A DNA stretch of 36,771 nucleotides from Planctomycetaceae bacterium (GTDB taxonomy: Bacteria > Planctomycetota > Planctomycetia > Planctomycetales > Planctomycetaceae), in NCBI GenBank assembly GCA_003445035.1, contig DLVV01000313.1, positions 1,303 through 38,073 on the forward strand, in the 5' to 3' direction. This document shows, piece after piece, positions 17,426-25,951 of this stretch. The notes beneath the pieces are model-generated. The model was not told where the DNA came from and searched no databases. It saw only the letters and a program-made list of their open reading frames with translations. The translations under genes were made by a program, and so were the position numbers. Position 1 is the first letter of the stretch, and every line of letters starts with the position of its first letter.

Positions 17426-19048
17426 TTATCGTCCGTCGCGAATCATTTCACGGGCCGCGTTGCGGCCGCAGGCACCCATCACTCCGCCGCCGGGATGAGT
17501 GGCACTGCCACAGAGGTAGAGGCCGTCCAGGGGCGTGCGGTGGTCGGCCCAGCCGGGGACCGGACGCAGATTGAACAACTGGTGCAACGGCATGGCGCCC
17601 TGGAAGATATTGCCGCCGGTCAGGCCGAAGGTCCGTTCGAGGTCGACCGGCGAAAGCACCTGGTGGTGGAGGACCGAATCGGGAACGTTGGGCGCGTAGC
17701 GGGCAATTTCGGCCAGGCAGCGGTCCAGCAGCGTCTGTCGGGCGTTGTCGTCCCACGGGCCGTCGGCGAGATGGTAGGGAGCGTACTGGACGAACAGCGA
17801 CAAAATGTGCTGGCCGTGGGGGGCCAGTGTCGAGTCGACAGAGGTGGGGATGGTCATTTCGACGATGGGCCGTTGCGAGATCTGACCCTGCCGGGCGTCG
17901 TCGTAGGCCGTTTCGAGATACTCGCAGCCGGTACCGATGTGGATTGTGCCGCGATGTTGCGGACCCGGTTCCTCGTGTCCGGGACAGCACAGGAAATCGG
18001 GCAGTTGGTCGACGGCCAGATTGATCTTGGCACTGGCACTCGCATAGTCAATGCGGTCGACAGCGCGGACGAATCCGTCGGGGAGTACCGATTCGGAGAC
18101 CAGGCGGCGGAAGGTCTGGTGTGCGTCAATGTTGCTGGCGACCCGACGGGCGGCGATCGATTTGCCGTCGACGACCACCCCGGTGACTCTGTTGCCATCG
18201 GTCTCGATCTGTTCCACCGTGCACCCGGTACGGATTTCGACACCCCGCTCGACCGCAGCGGCGGCCAGGGCATTGGAAAGTCCCCCCATGCCTCCTTCGA
18301 CGTAGCCCCAGACGCCACGGGCTCCGCCGGCCGACCCCATCACGTGGTGCAGCAGCACGTAGCCAGTGCCCGGAGCCGAGATTGGTTGGAACGTGCCGAT
18401 GATCGCATCGGTTGCGAGTGTGCTCTTGAGAACGTCCGATTCGAACCAGCGGTCGAGAATGGGTCGCGCGGCGCCGGTCAGCAATTCGATCGCCTCGGGC
18501 AAGTCCTCGCCCAGATCTCCCAGGGCCTGGTGAAGCGACCAGGCGGAGCCGGCGTCTCGGATCTTCGAGAAGATCCCCCGTCGGCGCCACGATCGGGGCA
18601 GGGGCAGCAGGTTGGGGGCGGGGCGAGACAGCACCGGTTCGAGTCGTTCGGCAATCCGTTCCAGCAGTGCTTCGTAACGAGGAAACGCTTCGGCGTCAGA
18701 CTCGGAGAACTTGGCGATTTCGCGACGGTTCGACTCGTCGTCGGGACCCAGCAGCAACCAGCGACCGTCCTCGGTCGGAGTGAACGACGAGGGGTTGCGT
18801 GGCAGCACGCGGTAGCCGTGCCGGGCCAGTTCGAGGTCCCGTTCGATTTCCGGCAGCAGCAGGCTGACGACATAGCTGGCCGTCGACACCTTGAAGCCGG
18901 GCCAGGGTTCATCGGTCACGCACGCGCCGCCGACGATGTCGCGTCGTTCGAGCACGAGGACACGCCAACCCGCCTCCGCCAGGCCCGCTGCACAGACCAG
19001 GCCATTGTGGCCGGCGCCGATGATCACACAGTCAAACGTGGTCGTCAT
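17426..19048 (-). CDS. FAD-dependent NAD(P)/FAD oxidoreductase, CrtI/PYROXD2-like
   Basis: 540 aa. The N-terminal dinucleotide-binding fold is V-I-I-G-A-G-H-N-G with the glycines at 11, 13 and 16, followed by the acidic residue in V-L-E-R-R and the G-G-A segment typical of the phytoene-desaturase superfamily. The C-terminus has the matching FAD-contact motif L-Y-L-C-G-S-A-T-H-P-G-G-G-V. The overall length and the H-N-G variant fit the PYROXD2-like branch rather than the carotenoid desaturases proper; no carotenoid genes are nearby. The substrate is unknown. The ATG at 19048 lies inside the end of the upstream Gfo/Idh/MocA gene (17-base overlap), so the two are probably one transcript. Confidence 0.9.
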   Translation of the reverse strand: MTTTFDCVIIGAGHNGLVCAAGLAEAGWRVLVLERRDIVGGACVTDEPWPGFKVSTASYVVSLLLPEIERDLELARHGYRVLPRNPSSFTPTEDGRWLLLGPDDESNRREIAKFSESDAEAFPRYEALLERIAERLEPVLSRPAPNLLPLPRSWRRRGIFSKIRDAGSAWSLHQALGDLGEDLPEAIELLTGAARPILDRWFESDVLKSTLATDAIIGTFQPISAPGTGYVLLHHVMGSAGGARGVWGYVEGGMGGLSNALAAAAVERGVEIRTGCTVEQIETDGNRVTGVVVDGKSIAARRVASNIDAHQTFRRLVSESVLPDGFVRAVDRIDYASASAKINLAVDQLPDFLCCPGHEEPGPQHRGTIHIGTGCEYLETAYDDARQGQISQRPIVEMTIPTSVDSTLAPHGQHILSLFVQYAPYHLADGPWDDNARQTLLDRCLAEIARYAPNVPDSVLHHQVLSPVDLERTFGLTGGNIFQGAMPLHQLFNLRPVPGWADHRTPLDGLYLCGSATHPGGGVMGACGRNAAREMIRDGR

Positions 19049-20348
19049 GACCGGTCTCGGCCAGTGTCATCGCTTCGATGTCGTCGCCGAATCCTCCGTC
19101 GCCCTCGTCCCAGGTCACCTCGCGACCCAGCCGGTGGGCAAGATTGCCCAGGTGGCACAGCGTGGTGCTGGTGGCACCGGTGGCGATGTCGGCGCGGGGC
19201 ATTTCCCTGGAGCGGAGACAATCGATGAAGTTGGCCAGGTGATCGTCATCAGCCCGGTGACCGTCACTGACGGGGGCCTCGCTGCGACCGTAGATCTTGT
19301 AGCCGCCGCGGTCGATGACCAGCGTTCCGAGTTCTCCGTAGAACGCGGTTCCCTCGCTGCGGCCCTCGGGGCCGCGAGTGCTCCACAGCCGGTGTTCCCA
19401 GGCGATGGTGGCATCGGGATAGTCGAACTGGACACAGAGCGTGTCGGGGGTCTGACGGTCGTCGTGGAAATGGTAGATGCCTCCGCTGGCCGAGACGCGG
19501 GTGGGCAGTTCCAGGCCGAGTCCCCAGCGAGCCGTGTCGAGGGTGTGGACGCCATAGCGGCCCAGCGCCCCGGTGCCGAAATCCCAGAACCACTGCCAGC
19601 TGCCGTGGAACCGGGCTGGATGGAATGGACGTTCCGCAGCAGAACCCAGCCAGGCGGTGTAGTCGACTCCGGAGGGGGCATCGGTCTCGGATCGCGTGCC
19701 GATCGACTTGCCGCGGTGCACAGTCCAGGCGCGAGCCAGTCGCACGCGACCGATTTCCCCAGCGTGCAGCAGGTCGATGGCTTCACGAAAATGGCGACCG
19801 CTGCGTTGCTGGAGCCCACACTGGATCACGCGGCCGGTCGTGCGGGCCGTATCGATCATCGCCCGCGATTCCTGGATGGTTCGCGACACCGGGGCCTCGA
19901 CGAAGACGTCCATGCCGGCCAGGCAGGCCAGTTGGGTCATCGTTGCGTGATGGTGATCGGGTGTGGCGATCACCACCGCATCGAGGTCGTCTCGATCGAT
20001 CACGCGACGGAAGTCTGAGAGATATTCGGGGGCAAATCCCTGGGCGTCGACGATCCGCGGTACGGCGGTTGCCAGTACGGAGGGATCGACGTCACAGAGC
20101 ACGGGGACGTCGGTGTCACTGCGGGCGGCAAGTCGGGTGGCGAGTTCGAGTCCACGTCGGCGGGTGCCGATCACCGCGATCGCAATCCGCTCGTTGGGTG
20201 ATGCCGATGTTCGGCCCGATGAGAGGGCGACCACCCCGGCCGCGGTAGCTCCGGCCACCGCAGCGTTCTTGGCGCTGTGGCCGAGAAATTCTCGGCGACT
20301 CAGGTCGTCATGATCGGCCGGGACCGGGTGCGTCGATTCGGTGGACAT
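19032..20348 (-). CDS. Tat-exported Gfo/Idh/MocA oxidoreductase with altered EKP motif
   Basis: 438 aa. A twin-arginine signal S-R18-R19-E-F-L-G is followed by an Ala/Val-rich core and a likely cleavage site near residue 50, so the protein is exported folded, probably with its NAD(P) cofactor. The Rossmann domain starts I-A-V-I-G-T-R-R-R-G (about 57-66), with C-D-V-D at 85-88 and A-T-P-D-H-H-H at 128-134. The family's conserved E-K-P reads E151-A152-P153 (codon gcc), losing the lysine usually involved in catalysis. The C-terminal alpha/beta domain is complete to H-L-G-N-L-A-H-R-L-G-R near the end. Sugar or inositol oxidation is the family default, but the Lys loss makes that uncertain. Its end overlaps the start of the FAD oxidoreductase. 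Confidence 0.92.
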   Translation of the reverse strand: MSTESTHPVPADHDDLSRREFLGHSAKNAAVAGATAAGVVALSSGRTSASPNERIAIAVIGTRRRGLELATRLAARSDTDVPVLCDVDPSVLATAVPRIVDAQGFAPEYLSDFRRVIDRDDLDAVVIATPDHHHATMTQLACLAGMDVFVEAPVSRTIQESRAMIDTARTTGRVIQCGLQQRSGRHFREAIDLLHAGEIGRVRLARAWTVHRGKSIGTRSETDAPSGVDYTAWLGSAAERPFHPARFHGSWQWFWDFGTGALGRYGVHTLDTARWGLGLELPTRVSASGGIYHFHDDRQTPDTLCVQFDYPDATIAWEHRLWSTRGPEGRSEGTAFYGELGTLVIDRGGYKIYGRSEAPVSDGHRADDDHLANFIDCLRSREMPRADIATGATSTTLCHLGNLAHRLGREVTWDEGDGGFGDDIEAMTLAETGHDDHV

Positions 20349-20465
20349 GACGCCAGTGTAGCAATGCCCTTCGGGGGGCCGCCAGTGGCGACCGTCGCGA
20401 CGGATCTTGACACCCTTGGAGGTTTGTGAGACGACTCCGTCGGCAACCGGAATTTCATACCGGAG

Positions 20466-20471
20466 AAGGAG
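20466..20471 (+). promoter_or_regulatory. Ribosome binding site for a small membrane protein
   Basis: AAGGAG nine bases before the ATG at 20481. It supports that start over a TTG three codons earlier. Confidence 0.55.
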
Positions 20472-20480
20472 TTGGAACCG

Positions 20481-20714
20481 ATGGACGGACTGAGGCGGAC
20501 CATCCGCCGTTGCCTGGGGCTGGGCGGGATCCTGCTGGCCACGCTGTTGATATCGGCCGGTCTGCTTGCGGTGTTTTCGGCCGCCGGAGATCGCGTGGTC
20601 GAGAAGGTGATGACGGTGATTGCCGCGGTGTCGTTGCTGGCCGTTCTGGTCGACGGTGTCGTGTTGCTGGTCGTCGTCGGATTGGCCGCGAGCCGCTCGA
20701 TCGAGGACTCGTAG
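20481..20714 (+). CDS. Small two-helix membrane protein
   Basis: 77 aa, not recognised. An N-terminal basic stretch (R-R-T-I-R-R) precedes two hydrophobic helices at residues about 14-33 and 46-69, with a short charged loop (G-D-R-V-V-E-K) between them and an acidic end (S-I-E-D-S). This predicts an inner-membrane hairpin with N-in, C-in topology. Coding is supported by a good AAGGAG site, a start matched to the helix layout, and a position in the gap between a divergent gene (Gfo/Idh/MocA) and the convergent purL, whose stop is only nine bases away. A TTG start at 20472 is possible. No function can be assigned. Confidence 0.6.
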   Translation: MDGLRRTIRRCLGLGGILLATLLISAGLLAVFSAAGDRVVEKVMTVIAAVSLLAVLVDGVVLLVVVGLAASRSIEDS

Positions 20715-20723
20715 CCGGGCGGT

Positions 20724-23642
20724 TCAATTCCAGTCCAGCGGGGCCTGCCAGGCCTGTTTGAGGTCGGTCAGCGACGTGTCGACCAGTGTTCGGCCGTCGT
20801 CGCTGATGATCTCCAGACGGTCGCCGTCGTTGGTGGTTCCCACCTGGACCACCGGTTGCCCCTCGACCGCCTCCCGGAAAGTCGATTCGCTCTCCGCGGT
20901 CACCTCGACCAGGAAACGGGTGGGGCTTTCCGAGAACAACAACTCGGCGGCCTGGAGTCCGTCGGACACGGTGGCGAGTTCATCCAGGTTGAGCGAAACG
21001 CCGATTCCTCCGGCGAAAGCCATCTCGGCGGCCGCCACGGCGAGGCCGCCTTCGCTGAGGTCGTGGCAACTGCGGACCGACCCGGAACCGATAGCGGCGT
21101 GGAGCCGGACGAGCCGTTCGGGTGCGGTGTCGAGGTCGACGCGGGGGACCGATCCACCGCCGAGCGAGTTGACCAGCGCGATGTGGCTTCCACCGAGTTC
21201 CTTGCGGGTGTGTCCGACCAGCAACAGACGGTTGCCGGACTGCTTGAGGTCCATCGAGACGACCCGGGAAATGTCCTCGACCTGCCCCAGGGCGCTGATC
21301 AACAGCGTCGAGGGGATGGCGACGTTTTGTCGTTGTCCGGATTCGTCATCCCAGGCGAACTCGTTGTTCAGGCTGTCCTTGCCACTGATGAACGGTGTGC
21401 CGAAGGCGATGGCGGCGTCGTAGCAACCCAGGGCTGCCCGGACCAGTGTCCCCAGCGTCTCGGGACGTTCGGTGTTGCCCCAGCAGAAGTTGTCGAGGAT
21501 CGCGATCCGTGTGGGGTCGGCACCGGTCGCGATGCAGTTCCGCAGGGCCTCGTCGATCGCGGCGATGGCCATCCAGTAGGGGTCGAGGTCACCGTAGTGG
21601 GGGTTGATTCCACAGGAGACAACCAGGCCGCGGGCCGATTCGAGGTCGGGGCGAACAACCGCGGCGTCGGACGGGCCATCGTCGGCGGCACCGACGAGCG
21701 GCTTCAGCACGCTGCCGGCCTGCACCTCGTGGTCGTACTGCCGGATCACCCATTCCTTGCTGCAGACGTTCAGTGATCCGAGAATCGCCAGCAGGTCCTC
21801 GTCCCAGCGGTCCCGGGACGGCAGTTCGAGAGGTTCCTCTGGCGGGGGCGTGTAAACGGCCTCGCGGATGACCGGTGGCCGTCCGTCGTGGAGGAACTTC
21901 ATCGTGACGTCACCGACGAGCGTGTCGTTGTACTTCAGCACCAGTCGACCGGTGTCCTGGAATTCACCGATCACCGCGGCTTCCACCCCCTCGGAATCGC
22001 ACAGCGAGTGGAATTCGTCCCAGTTCTCTGGTGGCACGGCCAGCACCATCCGTTCCTGGGCCTCGGAGATCCAGATTTCGGTGTAGGAGAGGCCCTCGTA
22101 CTTCAGCGGCGCCCGGTCCAGCCAGACCTCAACCCCCAGTTCCTCTCCCATCTCGCCGACGGCACTGCTGAAACCGCCGGCTCCGCAATCGGTGATCGCC
22201 GAGTAGAGCTTCCGGTCACGGGCCTCGAGCACCACATCGACGACCATCTTTTCGGTGATGGCGTTTCCGATCTGAACCGCGCCGCCGGAGAGTTCCTCGC
22301 TCTCGTCTGTCAATTCGGCCGATGAGAACGTGGCTCCGTGGATCCCGTCACGGCCGGTCCGGCCGCCGACGGTCACGACCAGGTCACCGGGGCGAGCGGC
22401 CTTGGTCGACAGGCCGACCGGAATCGTGGCCACGTTGCCACAGAAGACCAGGGGATTGCCCAGGAAGCGGTCGTCGAAGCAGATGGCTCCGTTGACGGTT
22501 GGGATGCCCATCCGGTTGCCGTAGTCACGAACACCGGAGACCACCCCTCGCATCACACTACGCGGATGCAGCACTCCGGGCGGCAGTTCTTCGACGGGGG
22601 TGTCCGGCCGTGCGAAACAGAAGACGTCGGTGTTGCAGACCGGGCGGGCCCCCATTCCGGTTCCCAGCGGGTCGCGGATTACACCACCAAGTCCCGTGTT
22701 GGCTCCGCCGTAGGGCTCGAGGGCCGAGGGATGGTTGTGTGTCTCGACTTTGAAGCAGACGTCGAGGGTGTCGTGAAACGTCACGATCCCGGCGTTGTCG
22801 CGAAAGACGCTGACGCACCAGTCGTCATCTCCGAGTCGCTCGCGGATCACCGTTGTCGCTTCGAAGATGGTCTCCTTGAGCATCTGGTCGAAGTGCCGTT
22901 CGGTGGATTCGTCCTGGTAGTGGATCCGGCCGCCCAGCGTCTTGTGCGAACAGTGTTCGCTCCAGGTCTGCGCGATCGTCTCGAGTTCGATGTCCGTGGG
23001 GTCGCGATCCAGGGAGGTGAAGTGGTCACGGATGGTCCGCATTTCCTCGAGCGAGAGGTAGAGTTGCCCGTCCCGGCTCTGCCGTTGGAGTGCGTCATCG
23101 TCCATGTCGCGAAGTGCGACACTCTGGAGTTGGAACGTGTAGTCGCTGCCCAGGGCGATCGAGTCGATCGCCAGGGGGCCCTCGACGATGTGTTCGATCG
23201 CGTCGTTGGCCAGCACCCGTTCGGCCAGGCGAGCCAGGTCGGTTGCTGATGCGTCGGAGTTGACGCGGTACTTGCGGCAGGTGGCCACCGCCTCGACGGG
23301 CAGGCCGAGTTCTCCCAGGGCCTTCAGGGTGCTCTGGGCAACGTTGTCGGTGACACCGGGCTTGAAGAGCACGTTGATCAGTTGGTTGCCGTCGTCGGTC
23401 GGAGAATCGGCGGATCCGTCGAGCGAGCGGATGGAATGGTCCTCGACGATGGCATCGACCAGCAGCGTGCCGGCGGTCTCAGCGACACGGTCGCTGCCGG
23501 CATCGGTTTCGATCAGGAAGCTCCGCGAGGCATGGACATCACGGACGGTGGTGATGCCCAGGTCGCGGCCGGCCGAGATCACTCGGGCCGCTTCGCGGTC
23601 GGTTTCGTTGGCCGAGGGTCGGACTTCGATTTCCCAGAGCAT
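20724..23642 (-). CDS. purL: Phosphoribosylformylglycinamidine synthase PurL with fused PurS-like N-terminus
   Basis: 972 aa. It catalyses the ATP-dependent conversion of FGAR to FGAM (purine synthesis step 4), taking ammonia from a separate glutaminase (PurQ), since no class I amidotransferase domain is fused here. Residues 1-70 and about 87-155 are two PurS-like ferredoxin-type halves (N-V-L-F-K-P-G-V near 90-97). The PurL core starts near 195: W-S-E-H-C-S-H-K-T at 227-235 carries the conserved His, and V-E-T-H-N-H-P-S at 299-306 and the following Gly-rich [13 protein letters not shown] form the ATP site. The second half contains F-I-S-G-K-D-S-L. The length is between small PurL (about 720-750) and large fused PurL (about 1300). 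The ATG at 23642 has AGGGA upstream. Confidence 0.95.
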   Translation of the reverse strand: MLWEIEVRPSANETDREAARVISAGRDLGITTVRDVHASRSFLIETDAGSDRVAETAGTLLVDAIVEDHSIRSLDGSADSPTDDGNQLINVLFKPGVTDNVAQSTLKALGELGLPVEAVATCRKYRVNSDASATDLARLAERVLANDAIEHIVEGPLAIDSIALGSDYTFQLQSVALRDMDDDALQRQSRDGQLYLSLEEMRTIRDHFTSLDRDPTDIELETIAQTWSEHCSHKTLGGRIHYQDESTERHFDQMLKETIFEATTVIRERLGDDDWCVSVFRDNAGIVTFHDTLDVCFKVETHNHPSALEPYGGANTGLGGVIRDPLGTGMGARPVCNTDVFCFARPDTPVEELPPGVLHPRSVMRGVVSGVRDYGNRMGIPTVNGAICFDDRFLGNPLVFCGNVATIPVGLSTKAARPGDLVVTVGGRTGRDGIHGATFSSAELTDESEELSGGAVQIGNAITEKMVVDVVLEARDRKLYSAITDCGAGGFSSAVGEMGEELGVEVWLDRAPLKYEGLSYTEIWISEAQERMVLAVPPENWDEFHSLCDSEGVEAAVIGEFQDTGRLVLKYNDTLVGDVTMKFLHDGRPPVIREAVYTPPPEEPLELPSRDRWDEDLLAILGSLNVCSKEWVIRQYDHEVQAGSVLKPLVGAADDGPSDAAVVRPDLESARGLVVSCGINPHYGDLDPYWMAIAAIDEALRNCIATGADPTRIAILDNFCWGNTERPETLGTLVRAALGCYDAAIAFGTPFISGKDSLNNEFAWDDESGQRQNVAIPSTLLISALGQVEDISRVVSMDLKQSGNRLLLVGHTRKELGGSHIALVNSLGGGSVPRVDLDTAPERLVRLHAAIGSGSVRSCHDLSEGGLAVAAAEMAFAGGIGVSLNLDELATVSDGLQAAELLFSESPTRFLVEVTAESESTFREAVEGQPVVQVGTTNDGDRLEIISDDGRTLVDTSLTDLKQAWQAPLDWN

Positions 23643-23699
23643 GCCATCCCTGGACGGGTCGGGGTCGGTCGCGACGGCGGGTCGGGAGCACCTCCCGGC

Positions 23700-24566
23700 T
23701 CAACCCAGTCCGTCGCGTTTCCTTTTGGCCTCTTCGAGCAGCTTTTGCAAGGCGCAACCGTCGTCGCGTCGGAGTCCGTCGGAGAATTCTTTGAGCTGAG
23801 CTTGGAACCGGTCCAGCGCGGTTGTGATGGCGGACGAGTTGTGCTGGAAGATCGGGACCCACAATGCCGGGTCGCCGGCGGCGATTCGGGTGGTGTCCCG
23901 CAGCCCGGTGGCCGACAGTTCGGTGTCCTCCTCAGACAACGAACCGGCCAACGCGGCGGCGACCAGGTGCGGCAGGTGGCTGGTCCGTGCCAGTGCCTGG
24001 TCGTGCTCGTTCGGGGTGCGGCGGTGCACCACGGCACCCAGTGCCGTCCAGAAAGTTTCGAGCCGTGCCATCTCGGTCGGATTGGCGTTCGACTGGGGTG
24101 TCAAGACGCAGACCTTTCGGTCGAACAGGTCGGGATCGGCGTGTTCAAATCCCTGCCGCGTCGAGCCGGCCAGGGGATGGGACCCGATGAAAGCCGGGCC
24201 ATGGACCCCGTCCAGGTCGGCGAGTTCCTGGCAGAGTGCCCGCTTGGTGCTCCCCGCATCGGTCAGCAACGATGTCTCGGACATCACCTCGGCCAGCGCG
24301 CGAACATCCTGAGCGATCCGGTCGACGGGGGTGCAGACGACGGCGAGATCAGCGTCCGCAGCCACGGCGACATCGGTCGATCCCTCGTCGATCAGGCCGG
24401 CCTCGACCGCTTCAGCCAGCCGCTTCTCGGTTCGCCCAATTCCGACAATCCGTCCGGCGACGTGTCGTTGGCGGGCGGCGGCGGCGATCGAGCCACCGAT
24501 CAATCCCACGCCCGTGATGGCGAGGGTGGCCAGGAACGGTTCGGAGGGTACGGACGACTCGGACAT
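23700..24566 (-). CDS. tyrA: Prephenate dehydrogenase
   Basis: 288 aa. It oxidatively decarboxylates prephenate to 4-hydroxyphenylpyruvate in tyrosine synthesis. The NAD-binding motif is G-V-G-L-I-G at 19-24. T-D-A-G-S-T-K at 102-108 and G-S-H-P-L-A-G-S at 128-135 (His130) are family signatures, with S-H-L-P-H at 196-200 in the all-helical C-terminal domain. There is no fused chorismate mutase or ACT domain. The ATG at 24566 (M-S-E-S-S) puts the Rossmann fold near the N-terminus as expected. The frame runs open to 24725, but that extra part is unlike the family and overlaps the neighbouring DUF1501 gene. No clear ribosome binding site is visible. It follows DUF1501 by 106 bases and precedes purL by 57 bases on the same strand. 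Confidence 0.92.
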   Translation of the reverse strand: MSESSVPSEPFLATLAITGVGLIGGSIAAAARQRHVAGRIVGIGRTEKRLAEAVEAGLIDEGSTDVAVAADADLAVVCTPVDRIAQDVRALAEVMSETSLLTDAGSTKRALCQELADLDGVHGPAFIGSHPLAGSTRQGFEHADPDLFDRKVCVLTPQSNANPTEMARLETFWTALGAVVHRRTPNEHDQALARTSHLPHLVAAALAGSLSEEDTELSATGLRDTTRIAAGDPALWVPIFQHNSSAITTALDRFQAQLKEFSDGLRRDDGCALQKLLEEAKRKRDGLG

Positions 24567-24672
24567 CAGGCTGTCGGGGCGGTGTGAGGTGGATGAGTCT
24601 CCGGATCGTAACCAACCCAACCGACTGGTGACAGTTGCGGGTGTCCGGCGACAACTTGCCCGGCCCTGGAGT

Positions 24673-25947
24673 TCAAAGCAATCCGGGAATCGGGGTGCCT
24701 TCGCAGTAGGCCATCGGTCGCCCAATCGGGGTGATCATCTCCTTGTCGTGTTTGACACCCATGCGCGAGAGAATGGTGGCGAACAGGTCGGCGATTTCGA
24801 TCGGCCGGGTCGGTTTGCGATTGCGGCCGGTGGGGTCGGTTGCTCCCAGCACACGGCCAGTTGCCAGGCCGCCGCCTCCCACCAGGCAACTGAAACCATG
24901 AGGCCAGTGGTCTCGTCCGTCGAGCGGATTGACCGTCGGAGTGCGGCCGAACTCGCCCAGCACAAGCACGATGGTCGAATCGAGTAGGTCGTGTTGCTTG
25001 AGATCGGTGATCAATGCGAAGAGTGCCGGGTCGAGGATGCCGGCCTGCTCGCGGTGACCTTCGAAGTTGTTGGCGTGTGTGTCCCAGCCCGGCAGGGTCA
25101 CCTCGATGGCTCGTACACCTGCCTGGACGAGTCGGCGTGCCACCAGGCAGCCCCGTCCAAAACGGCTGTCGCCGTAGAGATCGATGGTCGACTGGGATTC
25201 ATCGTCGAGGTCGAGCTGGAAGGCCTTGAGCTGGTCGGCGTTCATCATGGTCAGTGCCCGGTCGACCATCAGTTGGTGCTGAGTTGCCCGGACGGCCACG
25301 GCGCGACCACGTCGGAACGTGCGGCTGACGACGTCCAGCCCGTCGAGCCTTCGTCGTTGACGGGAGTTGTTGGCCCGCGAGGCAATATTTCTCAGGCGGC
25401 CACCCGGATTGTAGATCTTGTAGGCGTCGTACTGGGCGCCGAGGAATCCTCCCCGAGCCGGTCGTTGGTCACTCCCCAGCGAGACGTGCTGTGGGATCGC
25501 GATCTTGGCGTTCCAGCGTTCCTTGGCGAGGATCGCGCCGACGGAGGGGTGAGTCAGCGTCTGGTCCGGGCGGTACCCGGTTTTGACCAGGTAGACACCG
25601 CGTTGGTGATCGCCTTCTCTTGAGACCAGAGAGCGGATAACAGAGAGCTCGTTGATCACCTCGGCGGTCTGCTGGAAATCGGCGGCGATCTTCAGTCCCG
25701 GAAGGCGAGTGGCAATCGCCTTGGTCGGCCCGCCGACGGCGGAGCCGGGGTGAGGATCCCAGGTCTCGAGCTGGCTTGGACCTCCGGCCAGGAAGAGCGT
25801 GATCAGGGAGGTGGGACGTTTGGAGCCGCGTCGGGCTGCGGCTCGGGTTTCGAGCGTGGGCAGGGAGAACCCGAGCCCCAGCGTCGCCAGGATCTGTTCG
25901 AGCCAGCGGCGACGATCGGTCGACGGCGAAGTGATCATGACCGACAT
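24673..25947 (-). CDS. DUF1501 domain protein
   Basis: About 424 aa from ATG 25947 (M-S-V-M-I-T); the ATG at 25938 is an equal candidate. The N-terminus has a Tat-like R-R-R-W-L-E-Q followed by a hydrophobic stretch and R-A-A-A, so export is likely. The DUF1501 body is recognisable: F-L-A-G-G-P-S-Q-L-E-T-W-D-P near the start, L-P-G-W-D-T-H in the middle, V-L-G-E-F-G-R-T-P then G-R-D-H-W-P-H-G-F, which resemble sulfatase/alkaline-phosphatase-fold metal motifs. The biochemical role is not established; these proteins are very common in planctomycetes beside DUF1549/DUF1553 partners. The start falls four bases after the stop of that partner, so the pair is one operon. Confidence 0.9.
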   Translation of the reverse strand: MSVMITSPSTDRRRWLEQILATLGLGFSLPTLETRAAARRGSKRPTSLITLFLAGGPSQLETWDPHPGSAVGGPTKAIATRLPGLKIAADFQQTAEVINELSVIRSLVSREGDHQRGVYLVKTGYRPDQTLTHPSVGAILAKERWNAKIAIPQHVSLGSDQRPARGGFLGAQYDAYKIYNPGGRLRNIASRANNSRQRRRLDGLDVVSRTFRRGRAVAVRATQHQLMVDRALTMMNADQLKAFQLDLDDESQSTIDLYGDSRFGRGCLVARRLVQAGVRAIEVTLPGWDTHANNFEGHREQAGILDPALFALITDLKQHDLLDSTIVLVLGEFGRTPTVNPLDGRDHWPHGFSCLVGGGGLATGRVLGATDPTGRNRKPTRPIEIADLFATILSRMGVKHDKEMITPIGRPMAYCEGTPIPGLL

Positions 25948-25951
25948 GATG

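Noticed and set aside
17273..19228. 651-codon plus-strand open frame
   Set aside because: It is antisense to the FAD oxidoreductase, which has clear motifs at both ends; no signal or domain in the shadow frame.
20407..20412. TTGACA, a perfect -35 hexamer before the small membrane protein
   Set aside because: No acceptable -10 hexamer lies 16-18 bases downstream, so no promoter is called.
22338..24587. Two long plus-strand open frames of 303 and 401 codons
   Set aside because: They are antisense to purL and tyrA, whose motifs are complete; the shadow products have no recognisable family.
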